Source of the DNA: Kibdelosporangium aridum
GTDB lineage: Bacteria > Actinomycetota > Actinomycetes > Mycobacteriales > Pseudonocardiaceae
Length of the DNA stretch: 64,000 bases
Assembly (NCBI RefSeq): GCF_900176515.1
Contig: NZ_FWXV01000008.1
Location: forward strand, 1-64,000
Reading direction: 5' to 3'
The notes beneath the pieces were generated by a model. The model ran no database searches, was not told where the DNA came from, and saw only the letters and a program-made list of their open reading frames with translations. Positions 1 through 8,284 of the stretch are shown here, piece after piece. How positions within the stretch are numbered: the stretch's first letter is position 1; each line of letters starts with the position of its first letter. Position numbers and translations under genes: made by a program.

Positions 1-524
1 GCAAGGACTCGGCGGGGGTGAAGGCCGAGGACATGGGTGTGTCGTTCATGCAGGGCAAGCATCCGATCATGATCAGTGGCAGTTGGTGGTACGGCAGGCT
101 GGCTTCGGGGATCAAGGATTTCCAGTGGGGGTCGTTCCTGTGGCCGGGGCTGACGGCGGGGTCCGCGGGCAACATGTGGGTGGTTCCGGCGGGGTCGAAG
201 AACAAGGAATTGGCGTACGACTTCATTCAGATCACGATGTCGCCGCAGATTCAGGACAAGTTGCGTGATGCGGGTGGTGTGCCGCTTGTGGACACTGGTT
301 CGGCGTCGAGTGCGGCGCCGCAGTTGAAGGAAGTGGCGGAGAATTTCAAGACGTTGGCCGCGCAGGATCGGTTGGCGTTCTATCCGGACTGGCCGGCGCC
401 GGGTTATTACGATGTGCAGGTTTCGGCGGTGCAGAAGCTGATCACCGGCACGGCGACGCCGCATCAGGTGATGGACGAGATAGCCAAGCCCTACCAGGAG
501 AACCTGGCGAACGTCGGCAAATGA
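1..524 (+). CDS. Sugar ABC transporter substrate-binding protein, C-terminal part
   Basis: The gene enters from outside the window; its frame reads from base 3. About 173 C-terminal residues are present. They have the features of an extracellular solute-binding protein family 1 C-lobe: a 'GKHPIMISGSWW' segment, then 'VPAGSKNKELAYDFIQ' (the usual 'K..A..F' helix) and a run to 'YQENLANVGK'. It would capture a sugar outside the membrane and deliver it to the two permeases that follow with 4-nt overlaps. No signal peptide or lipobox can be checked because the N-terminus is missing. No dedicated ATPase gene is seen; such importers often share an MsiK-type ATPase encoded elsewhere. Substrate is inferred from neighbours as xyloglucan-type oligosaccharides. 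Confidence 0.88.
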   Translation, partial: KDSAGVKAEDMGVSFMQGKHPIMISGSWWYGRLASGIKDFQWGSFLWPGLTAGSAGNMWVVPAGSKNKELAYDFIQITMSPQIQDKLRDAGGVPLVDTGSASSAAPQLKEVAENFKTLAAQDRLAFYPDWPAPGYYDVQVSAVQKLITGTATPHQVMDEIAKPYQENLANVGK

Positions 525-1417
525 TCGCGCGGACATTCCGGGAACGCGGATCGTACCTGCTGTTCCTGATCCCCGGCGGGCTGCTGCTCGCCGGGGTGAT
601 CCTGGTGCCGTTCGTGATGAACATCGGCATCAGCTTCACCCAGTGGCAGGGCGTCGGAGATCCGAAGTGGACAGGGCTGGACAACTACACGCGGCTGTTC
701 GGCGACGAGACGTTCTGGGCGTCGTTCCGCAACAACGTCGGGCTCGTCGTGGCGATGGCCATTCTGCCGACGATGGCTGGACTGGTCATCGCGGCCGCGT
801 TGTTCGACGTCATCGGCAAGCGGTTCGGGTCGAGGGCGGCGAGCGTCCTGCGGGCGTGCATCTATCTGCCGCAGGTGTTGCCGATCGCGGTGGCGGGGAT
901 CGTGTGGAGCTGGATCCTGGCTCCGCAGGGCGCGTTGAACGAGTTCCTCGGCGTCGTGGGACTGGGTTCGCTGGGGCAGAACTGGCTCGGTGACCCGGAT
1001 GTCGCGCTGTGGAGCGTGATGGGGGTGCTGTTGTGGATCCAGGTCGGCTATCCGGTGGTGATCTTCATGGCCGGGATGCAGCGGGCGGATCCGTCGCTGT
1101 ACGAGGCGGCGGAGCTGGATGGTGCGTCCTGGTGGGGCCGGTTCTGGCACGTGACCGTGCCGCAGATCCGGCCGGAGATCTTCGTGGTGTTGCTGACGTG
1201 CACGATCGCCGCGCTGAAGGTGTTCGGGCCGATCTACGTACTGACCCGGGGCGGACCCGCCGGCGCGACCAACGTGCCGTCGTACTTCTCGTTCCAGAAC
1301 TTCTTCGAGAAGACCCAGGTCGGCTACGGCGCCGCGATCGCGACTGTGCTCACCGTGCTGATCCTCATTCTCACCACGGTGTTCCTGCGAGTGCAGAACC
1401 GGGGTGAGCGCGGATGA
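521..1417 (+). CDS. Sugar ABC transporter permease, MalF/UgpA type
   Basis: This 298-residue membrane protein forms one half of the channel for the importer whose binding protein precedes it. It has about six hydrophobic helices, beginning with 'YLLFLIPGGLLLAGVILVPF'. The cytoplasmic EAA loop that docks on the ATPase is visible as 'EAAELDGASWWGRFW'. The ATG start overlaps the preceding stop (ATGA), and its own stop overlaps the next start in the same way, so translation of the operon is probably coupled. Length and topology are ordinary for the binding-protein-dependent permease family. Confidence 0.92.
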   Translation: MIARTFRERGSYLLFLIPGGLLLAGVILVPFVMNIGISFTQWQGVGDPKWTGLDNYTRLFGDETFWASFRNNVGLVVAMAILPTMAGLVIAAALFDVIGKRFGSRAASVLRACIYLPQVLPIAVAGIVWSWILAPQGALNEFLGVVGLGSLGQNWLGDPDVALWSVMGVLLWIQVGYPVVIFMAGMQRADPSLYEAAELDGASWWGRFWHVTVPQIRPEIFVVLLTCTIAALKVFGPIYVLTRGGPAGATNVPSYFSFQNFFEKTQVGYGAAIATVLTVLILILTTVFLRVQNRGERG

Positions 1418-2226
1418 AACGGCATGCGGTGTTCTGGTCGTTGATCGTGCTCGCGGTCGTGATGCTCGCGCCGTTCGTGATCGTGGCGATGAACGCGCTG
1501 AAATCGCCCGCGGAGTACGCGGCCGACGGGCCGCTGGCGTTGCCGAGCGACATCACCTTCCAGGGAATTGTCGACTTCTGGGAACGGGTCGACTTCGGGC
1601 AGAAGCTGCTCAACAGCCTGGTGATCAGCGGATCGGTCGCGGTGCTCGCGGTGATCATCTCGGTGTTCAACGCCTACGCGCTTGGCATCGGCCGGGTCCG
1701 GGGCAGGCTGTGGATCCTGATCGCCTTCCTCGTGGCCAACACGCTGCCGCAGGAGGCCTTGGTCTATCCGTTGTACTACCTGGCCAAGGAGACCGGGCTG
1801 TACGACACGCAGCTCAGCGTGATCATCGTCTTCACGATCATCCAGGCCGCGTTCGGCACCTATCTGCTGTCGTCGACGTTCGTCGGGTTCCCGGCCGAAC
1901 TGCTGGAGGCGGCCCGGATCGACGGCGCGAACAAGTGGCAGACGCTGGTGCGGATCGTGGTTCCGGTCAGCAGGCCCACCTTGGCGGTGCTGTTCGTGTT
2001 CTTCTTCATCTGGACCTGGAACGAGTTCTTCCTCCCGCTGGTCCTGCTGATCTCCAATGACACCCAGACCGTCCCGGTGGCCTTGGGTGTCCTGCAAGGC
2101 CAACGGTTGATGGACGCGACGATGACCAGCGCGTCGGCGCTGCTCGGCGTGATCCCGGCGATCGCGTTCTTCCTGATCTTCCAACGGACATTGACACGTG
2201 GCATCACGGCGGGAGCGGTCAAATGA
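1414..2226 (+). CDS. Sugar ABC transporter permease, MalG/UgpE type
   Basis: The partner permease has 270 residues, with an N-terminal helix followed by the conserved 'MNALKSPAEY' periplasmic stretch typical of MalG-like subunits. The EAA loop reads 'EAARIDGANKWQTLV'. It overlaps the upstream permease and the downstream alpha-xylosidase by 4 nt each, so binding protein, both permeases and two glycosidases form one tight operon. With its partner it should import oligosaccharides for cleavage in the cytoplasm by the next gene product. Confidence 0.92.
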   Translation: MKRHAVFWSLIVLAVVMLAPFVIVAMNALKSPAEYAADGPLALPSDITFQGIVDFWERVDFGQKLLNSLVISGSVAVLAVIISVFNAYALGIGRVRGRLWILIAFLVANTLPQEALVYPLYYLAKETGLYDTQLSVIIVFTIIQAAFGTYLLSSTFVGFPAELLEAARIDGANKWQTLVRIVVPVSRPTLAVLFVFFFIWTWNEFFLPLVLLISNDTQTVPVALGVLQGQRLMDATMTSASALLGVIPAIAFFLIFQRTLTRGITAGAVK

Positions 2227-4454
2227 AGTTCAGCAACGGGTACTGGCTGCTGCGCGACGGCGTGCAGGCGGCCCATCCGGTCGAGGTGTACGACATCACC
2301 TCCGCGGCCGGGCAGATCGTCGTCCACGCGCCCACCCACCCGATCCGCCATCGAGGCGACCTGTTGAAAGGCCCGGTGGCGACGGTCCGGTTCTCCTCGC
2401 CGATGCCGGACGTGATCGGGGTGAGCCTGACGCACTTCGAAGGCGAGCGGCCGAAGCAGCCGCAGTTCGGGCTGTCGACCGTGCCGCGTGACGTGCTGCT
2501 CAGCGAGGACACCCTGACCTCCGGTGCCCTGTCGGTCCGGGTCAGCCGGGACTGGCGGATCGACTTCGTCGTCGACGGCAAGGTGCTGACCACCAGTGGT
2601 GCCAAGGGAATGGGCTTCATGAGCCTCGACGGCAAGCACTACGTCCGCGAACAGCTGAACCTGGGCGTCGGGAACGTGGCGTACGGGCTGGGCGAGCGGT
2701 TCGGGCCACTGGTGCGCAACGGCCAGGTCGTCGACATCTGGAACGCCGACGCGGGTACAAGCAGCGAGCAGGCGTACAAGAACGTCCCGTTCTACCTGAC
2801 CAACGCCGGATACGGGGTGTTCGTCAACCACCCGGGACACGTGTCGTTCGAGGTCGCCTCCGAGGCAGTGTCCCGGGTGCAGTTCAGTGTCGAAGGCCAG
2901 TCGCTGGAGTACTTCGTCATCTACGGACCCAGCCCGAAGGAGATCCTGCGCAAGTACACCAAGCTCACTGGCAGGCCCGCCATTCCGCCGGCCTGGTCCT
3001 TCGGCCTATGGCTGTCGACTTCGTTCACCACCTCCTATGACGAGCGGACGGTGTCCGGCTTCATCGACGGCATGATCGAACGGGACCTGCCGTTGAGCGT
3101 GTTCCACTTCGACTGCTTCTGGATGCGCGAGTACAACTGGTGCGACTTCGAATGGGACCCGAGGACGTTCCCCGACCCGGTCGGCATGCTCGACCGGCTG
3201 AAGTCCCGCGATCTGCGGATCTCGGTGTGGATCAACCCCTATGTGGGGCAACGGTCCCCGCTGTTCGCCGAAGGTGTCGACGGCGGGTACCTGCTGCGCA
3301 AACCGAACGGTGACGTGTGGCAATGGGATCTCTGGCAGCCGGGAATGGCACTGGTCGACTTCACCAACCCGGCCGCCCGGGAGTGGTACGCGTCCAAACT
3401 GGAGGCTCTGCTCGATCAGGGCGTGGACTGCTTCAAGACCGACTTCGGCGAGCGCGTGCCCACCGACGTGGTGTACTTCGACGGCTCCGACCCCGAACGG
3501 ATGCACAACTACTACACGTACCTGTACAACCAGACGGTCTTCGAAGTGCTGCGCAAGCGACGCGGCGACGGCGAGGCCGTGGTTTTCGCCCGGTCGGCCA
3601 CCGCCGGATCGCAGCAGTTCCCGGTGCACTGGGGCGGGGACTGCGAATCGACCTACGAGTCCATGGCCGAGAGCCTGCGCGGCGGGCTTTCCCTTGGCAT
3701 GTCCGGATTCGGGTATTGGAGCCACGACATCGGCGGCTTCGAGGGCACGCCGGATCCCGCGTTGTTCAAGCGGTGGATCGCCTTCGGCCTGCTGTCCTCG
3801 CACAGCCGCCTGCACGGCAGCTCGTCGTATCGCGTGCCGTGGCTGTTCGACGAGGAAGCCGTCGACGTGCTGCGGATCTTCGCGAAGCTCAAGGCACGGC
3901 TGATGCCGTACCTGCATCACGCGGCGCTGCAGGCCAGCACCGAGGGAACGCCGATGATGCGCGCGATGGCGCTGGAGTTCCCGGACGACCCGGCGTGCAC
4001 GCACCTGGAACGGCAGTACATGCTCGGCGACAGTCTCCTTGTCGCCCCGGTGTTCTCCGACGACGGCGAAGTCTCGTTCTACGTGCCGGACGGGGTCTGG
4101 ACCGACTTCTTCACCGGCACGGAGATCGAGGGCGGTCGTTGGGTCACGATGACCTGCGACTTCCGCACCGTGCCGTTGCTGGTCCGGCCGAACACGGTCC
4201 TCCCGGTCGGAGCTGTCGACAACCGCCCGGACTACGACTACGCCGAAGGTGTGACGCTGCAGGTCTACCAGCTCGCTGACGGGGCCCGGATCACCACGGA
4301 GGTCGCTGGTTCCACGTTCTACGTCCGCCGCAGCGGCAACCGGATCCACGTCGACGTGGACTCGCCGCCGTCGGCTTGGCAGGTCGCGTTCCCCGACGGT
4401 GAGGACCCGATTTCGGGGAACGACAACGGGTGCACGATCGAGGATGTCCAATGA
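2223..4454 (+). CDS. yicI: GH31 alpha-xylosidase (YicI type)
   Basis: This 743-residue cytoplasmic enzyme has no signal peptide. It belongs to glycoside hydrolase family 31 and resembles E. coli YicI along its length, as far as I recall that sequence. The catalytic nucleophile is Asp407 in 'CFKTDFGERVPTD' and the acid/base is Asp473 in 'HWGGDCEST'. Their 66-residue spacing matches YicI (416 and 482). Other family blocks are 'SGFGYWSHDIGGFEG' and 'LLSSHSRLHGSSSYRVPW'. It would remove non-reducing alpha-1,6-linked xylose from xyloglucan oligosaccharides. The gene sits between the permease and the GH35 gene with ATGA overlaps on both sides. Alpha-glucosidase activity is the main alternative, but the TDFGE context favours xylose. 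Confidence 0.93.
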   Translation: MKFSNGYWLLRDGVQAAHPVEVYDITSAAGQIVVHAPTHPIRHRGDLLKGPVATVRFSSPMPDVIGVSLTHFEGERPKQPQFGLSTVPRDVLLSEDTLTSGALSVRVSRDWRIDFVVDGKVLTTSGAKGMGFMSLDGKHYVREQLNLGVGNVAYGLGERFGPLVRNGQVVDIWNADAGTSSEQAYKNVPFYLTNAGYGVFVNHPGHVSFEVASEAVSRVQFSVEGQSLEYFVIYGPSPKEILRKYTKLTGRPAIPPAWSFGLWLSTSFTTSYDERTVSGFIDGMIERDLPLSVFHFDCFWMREYNWCDFEWDPRTFPDPVGMLDRLKSRDLRISVWINPYVGQRSPLFAEGVDGGYLLRKPNGDVWQWDLWQPGMALVDFTNPAAREWYASKLEALLDQGVDCFKTDFGERVPTDVVYFDGSDPERMHNYYTYLYNQTVFEVLRKRRGDGEAVVFARSATAGSQQFPVHWGGDCESTYESMAESLRGGLSLGMSGFGYWSHDIGGFEGTPDPALFKRWIAFGLLSSHSRLHGSSSYRVPWLFDEEAVDVLRIFAKLKARLMPYLHHAALQASTEGTPMMRAMALEFPDDPACTHLERQYMLGDSLLVAPVFSDDGEVSFYVPDGVWTDFFTGTEIEGGRWVTMTCDFRTVPLLVRPNTVLPVGAVDNRPDYDYAEGVTLQVYQLADGARITTEVAGSTFYVRRSGNRIHVDVDSPPSAWQVAFPDGEDPISGNDNGCTIEDVQ

Positions 4455-7243
4455 GGATTTTGGTGGCCGTGCTCATGTTACTCGGGTTGATCGCCGCGCC
4501 TGCCGCCGCCGACCAGGCGCGCGGCCACACGGTGGCGTACGACAAGTATTCGCTCACTGTGGACGGTCGCCGGGTGGTGCTGTGGTCCGGCGAATTCCAC
4601 TACTTCCGGCTGCCCAGCCCGGAGCTCTGGCGGGACGTGCTGGAGAAAATCCGGGCGGCCGGGTTCAACGGCGTCTCGCTCTACTTTCACTGGGGATACC
4701 ACTCACCCGCCCCCGGTGTGTACGACTTCAGCGGTATCCGTGACGTCGAGCGGTTGCTGCGGATGACAGAAGAGCTCGGGCTGTACGTGGTCGCCAGGCC
4801 TGGGCCGTACATCAACGCCGAGACAACCGGCGGTGGCCTGCCCGCTTGGCTGAAGACCGTCGAGGGCCGGGCGCGGTCCAGCGATGCTGGGTACACCGCC
4901 GCGTACCGCGAATGGCTCAGCCGGATCAACCCGATCCTGGCGCGGCACCAAGTTACCCGCGGCGGCTCGGTGATCGCCTACAACGTGGAGAACGAGTACG
5001 CCGTCAATGTCGATCCGCTCTACATGGAACAGTTGCAGCAGAAGGCAAGGGCGGACGGGATCGACGTCCCGATCGTGCACAACAACTGCTGCAACGGGGA
5101 TCTGGCGAACTGGTCGTCCGGCCAGGGAGCCGTGCAGATCCCCGGTGTGGACGACTACCCACAGGCCTTCAACTGCCAGGACCCCGGCACGTGGGGCACA
5201 TGGGGAGAAGGCGTCACGCGGCGGTTGCGCGACGACGCCCCGGTCTACGCGGCGGAGTACCAGGCCGGTGCGATCGACCTGAACAACGCCGGGTACGAGA
5301 AGTGCCGGGAGTTGACCGGCCCTGACTACATGAAGGTGTACTACAAGTCGAACATCATCGGCAGCGGTGCCACGATGTACGGCTACTACATGCTCCACGG
5401 TGGAACGTCGTGGGGTTGGCTGCCGCAGCCCAACGACGTCTACACGTCGTACGACTACGGCGCCGCGATCACCGAATCCCGTGGCCTGACAACGAAGTAC
5501 GACGAGTTCAAACGCCAGGGATACTTCCTCACCACGGTCAAACCCCTTGCCAAGACCGACTCCAGCCCAGCGCCCGGGCCGGCCGATCCGGCTGTGTTCA
5601 CCCAGGCACGCACCAATCCGGACACGGGCACGCAGTTCGTGCTCGTCCGGCATGCGGACCGGCGGACATCGGCCGACGTGTCGACGGTCCTCGACTGGTC
5701 CACACCGGACGGTTCCTACTCGGTGCCGGTGCGGGTCAACGGCCGCGACGCCAAGATCCTGGTGGCCGGGTACGACCTCGGCGGGCAGCGTCTGGTGTGG
5801 TCTAACTCCGAGATCCTGACCCATGTCACCGTGCAGGGCCGCGATGTCGCCGTACTGTACGGGCGCGAAGGCGAGCAGGGATCCACTGTCCTGCGGTACA
5901 ACTCTGCGCCGCAGGTACGAGTGCTTGAAGGCGCGGTGCGAAGTTCCTTCGACGGCAAGGACCTGCGGCTGGACTACACCCACTCCGGACTGGCGCGGGT
6001 GCTCGTCGAGGGTGGCGGACGGCCGCCGATGCTGCTGATGCTCGGCACTGACCAGACCGCCGCCCAGTTCTGGCGGCTGGACACCGCAGCCGGGCCGGTA
6101 CTCGTCCGCGGCCCCTCGCTGACACGCTCGGCGGCCGTCGCCGGTGACTGGCTCGTGCTCAAGGCCGACATGGACCAGGCAGGCGAGGTGGAAACCTTCG
6201 CACCCACCCGCAGACTGGTCGTGGACGGAAAGCTCGTCCCTGCCCGCCGGACCCCGAGCGGTTCCCTCGTCGGCAGGCTTCCCGGGCCACGTCCGGTCAG
6301 TCTGTCCGCGTTGTCGTCATGGCAGTACCGGGCCGAGCCGCCCGCGTTCGGAGATTCGGGGTGGACGGTCGCCGACAAGACGACGACAGCGAGCCCGATC
6401 AAGCCGAAGACGTTACCGGTGCTGTACGCGGACGAGTACGGCTACCACTACGGGAATGTCTGGTATCGCGGCGCGTTCACCGCGGGCGGCGATGAGAAGA
6501 CCGTGTCGGTCAACGCGATCACCGGCAAGCGTGGGAACTACCTCGTGTGGCTCAACGGTCACTACTTGGGGTCCGCGCTTGGCGGCACACAAGCGGACTC
6601 CGAACCGGTCAACCCCGACCCAGGGCGAGGCGACTTCACGATCCCAGAGGGCCTGCTGGTCAAGGGGAGCGCAGCCACGTTGTCCGTGCTCGTCACGAAC
6701 ATGGGCCACAACGACAACTGGACGGCCGACGACACCAGGTTCAAGCAACCACGCGGCCTGTTCGGTGTCACCGTGGGCGATGCGAAGATCTCGTGGCAGA
6801 TCCGGGGTGCGAGCAACAGCGATGTTGAACGCGGCCCGATGAACACAGGCGGTCTGTACGGCGAGCGCGCAGGATGGCATTTGCCAGACCGGCACAGCCG
6901 ATGGTCGCCCGCGCCGGCGACGATGCCTGCCGGTGTTTCGTGGTACCGCAGCACGTTCCGGCTCGATCTGCCCGCGGATCAGGACGTGCCGGTGGCGTTG
7001 CGGTTCGGTGACCAGCCGGACCGCAAGTACCGGGCGTTCGTGTTCGTCAACGGCTGGAACATGGGCCAGTACATGCCCGGGGCGCCGCAGCGTGACTTCG
7101 TGGTTCCCGCCGGGGTGCTGGGCCGGTCGAACACGGTCACGCTGGCGGTGATCGCGACCGAACCTGGCGCGCTGGCACCAGTCAGCCTGGTGGCGCTAGG
7201 CAACCACTGGACCGGTACTGCCGCGGTCGATCAACTTGGGTGA
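4451..7243 (+). CDS. Secreted GH35 beta-galactosidase
   Basis: I start this gene at the ATG that overlaps the preceding stop, giving 930 residues. A Sec signal peptide ends near 'AAPAAADQ'. The GH35 TIM barrel covers about residues 30-370. The acid/base is Glu182 in 'YNVENEYA' and the nucleophile is Glu269 in 'YAAEYQAG'. The rest contains the beta-sandwich domains usual in multidomain GH35 enzymes, including a jelly-roll segment near the end. It would release terminal beta-galactose, for instance from galactosylated xyloglucan side chains, exposing xylose for the alpha-xylosidase. Its last 48 nt overlap the end of the convergent LacI-type gene. An in-frame upstream start at 4430 exists but lies deep inside the GH31 gene. 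Confidence 0.9.
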   Translation: MRILVAVLMLLGLIAAPAAADQARGHTVAYDKYSLTVDGRRVVLWSGEFHYFRLPSPELWRDVLEKIRAAGFNGVSLYFHWGYHSPAPGVYDFSGIRDVERLLRMTEELGLYVVARPGPYINAETTGGGLPAWLKTVEGRARSSDAGYTAAYREWLSRINPILARHQVTRGGSVIAYNVENEYAVNVDPLYMEQLQQKARADGIDVPIVHNNCCNGDLANWSSGQGAVQIPGVDDYPQAFNCQDPGTWGTWGEGVTRRLRDDAPVYAAEYQAGAIDLNNAGYEKCRELTGPDYMKVYYKSNIIGSGATMYGYYMLHGGTSWGWLPQPNDVYTSYDYGAAITESRGLTTKYDEFKRQGYFLTTVKPLAKTDSSPAPGPADPAVFTQARTNPDTGTQFVLVRHADRRTSADVSTVLDWSTPDGSYSVPVRVNGRDAKILVAGYDLGGQRLVWSNSEILTHVTVQGRDVAVLYGREGEQGSTVLRYNSAPQVRVLEGAVRSSFDGKDLRLDYTHSGLARVLVEGGGRPPMLLMLGTDQTAAQFWRLDTAAGPVLVRGPSLTRSAAVAGDWLVLKADMDQAGEVETFAPTRRLVVDGKLVPARRTPSGSLVGRLPGPRPVSLSALSSWQYRAEPPAFGDSGWTVADKTTTASPIKPKTLPVLYADEYGYHYGNVWYRGAFTAGGDEKTVSVNAITGKRGNYLVWLNGHYLGSALGGTQADSEPVNPDPGRGDFTIPEGLLVKGSAATLSVLVTNMGHNDNWTADDTRFKQPRGLFGVTVGDAKISWQIRGASNSDVERGPMNTGGLYGERAGWHLPDRHSRWSPAPATMPAGVSWYRSTFRLDLPADQDVPVALRFGDQPDRKYRAFVFVNGWNMGQYMPGAPQRDFVVPAGVLGRSNTVTLAVIATEPGALAPVSLVALGNHWTGTAAVDQLG

Positions 7244-8242
7244 CAACAGGCGGACCTCCGACTGGCCGGCCCCGCCGTTGAGCTGGCGCATCGCCATCTC
7301 CACGGCGAGGCCGCCCAGTTCCGCCGTGGGCAGCGCGATGGACGTCAGCGGCAACGCGTGTGCCTCGGCCATGTCCTCCGGGCACACGGCGAGCACCGAG
7401 ATGTCCTGCGGGACCTGCTTGCCCCTGCGGCTCAGTTCCGAGAGCAGGGACCCGAGGATGGCTTCGTTGTGCACGACTAGGCCGGTGACGCCGGGATGAC
7501 GCGTGAACACTTCGTCGAGCCGGGTTCGCAACTCGTCGTACGACGGTGGGCAGGGGAACGACGACGCCCGGATCTTGCGTTTCGAAGCGGCTTGCCGGAA
7601 ACCACGCAGGAAGCGGCCCGCGTAGCTGGTGCCGCGTTTGTAGACGGCGGGGGAGGGGCCGATCAGGGCGATCTCCCGGTGCCCGAGCTCGGCGAGGTGT
7701 GTCACGCAGGCCGAACCGGCCGCCGTGAAGTCGAGGTCGACACACGTGAGGCCGCCCGTTTCGTCCGGAACACCGATCAGCACGACCGGCCTGTCCAGTG
7801 CCCGGAGCACGGGCAGGCGCGGCTCGTTGGCCTCCACGTCCATCACGATCAACGCGTCGGCGATGGACGACGCGGCCACCCTGCGCAGGCCCTCCGGCCC
7901 TTCGTCCTTGGTCAACAGCAGGACGTCGTGGTCGTGCTTCCTGGCCTCGGTGACCGCGGCCGCGACGAACTGCATGACCACCGGGACATTCAGGTCGGTC
8001 CGCAACGGGATCACCACCGCGAGCACGTTGCTGCGGCTGCTCGCCAACGCCCGCGCGCCGGCGTTCGGGTGGTAGCCCAGCTTCTGGATGCTGCGCTGGA
8101 CCCTTCGGCGCACCTCCTCGGAGATGGGCCGCTTGCCCGAAAGCACATAGGACACAGTGCTCGGCGAAACCCCGGCCGCACGGGCGACATCCGCGATGGT
8201 GACCACTTGACGATGATAGTCGCGGCCGTGTCGCAGTGTCAT
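7196..8242 (-). CDS. LacI-family transcriptional regulator
   Basis: This one-component repressor/activator has up to 348 residues. The N-terminal HTH is 'VTIADVARAAGVSPSTVSYV', followed by the hinge and a periplasmic-binding-protein-like effector domain ending 'LIDRGSTGPVVA'. The ATG at 8242 is used here, but GTG at 8203, directly before the HTH, is an equally good start and would fit the family better. It faces the ABC-GH31-GH35 operon and diverges from the GH3 gene, so it probably controls both in response to an oligosaccharide or monosaccharide. Its 3' end overlaps the GH35 gene by 48 nt, meaning the two genes share DNA in opposite directions. Confidence 0.92.
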   Translation of the reverse strand: MTLRHGRDYHRQVVTIADVARAAGVSPSTVSYVLSGKRPISEEVRRRVQRSIQKLGYHPNAGARALASSRSNVLAVVIPLRTDLNVPVVMQFVAAAVTEARKHDHDVLLLTKDEGPEGLRRVAASSIADALIVMDVEANEPRLPVLRALDRPVVLIGVPDETGGLTCVDLDFTAAGSACVTHLAELGHREIALIGPSPAVYKRGTSYAGRFLRGFRQAASKRKIRASSFPCPPSYDELRTRLDEVFTRHPGVTGLVVHNEAILGSLLSELSRRGKQVPQDISVLAVCPEDMAEAHALPLTSIALPTAELGGLAVEMAMRQLNGGAGQSEVRLLSPKLIDRGSTGPVVA

Positions 8243-8254
8243 GACCGCGTCATG
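8240..8254. promoter_or_regulatory. Inverted repeat between divergent lacI-type and GH3 genes
   Basis: CATGAC-CGC-GTCATG is a perfect 6-3-6 inverted repeat that spans the ATG of the regulator on one strand and an in-frame ATG of the GH3 reading frame on the other. It is placed to act as an operator, but it lacks the central CG dyad of most LacI operators, so this is only a candidate. Confidence 0.35.
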
Positions 8255-8284
8255 TTCGTCCTTATCGGACAGAAAGGCGAATCA

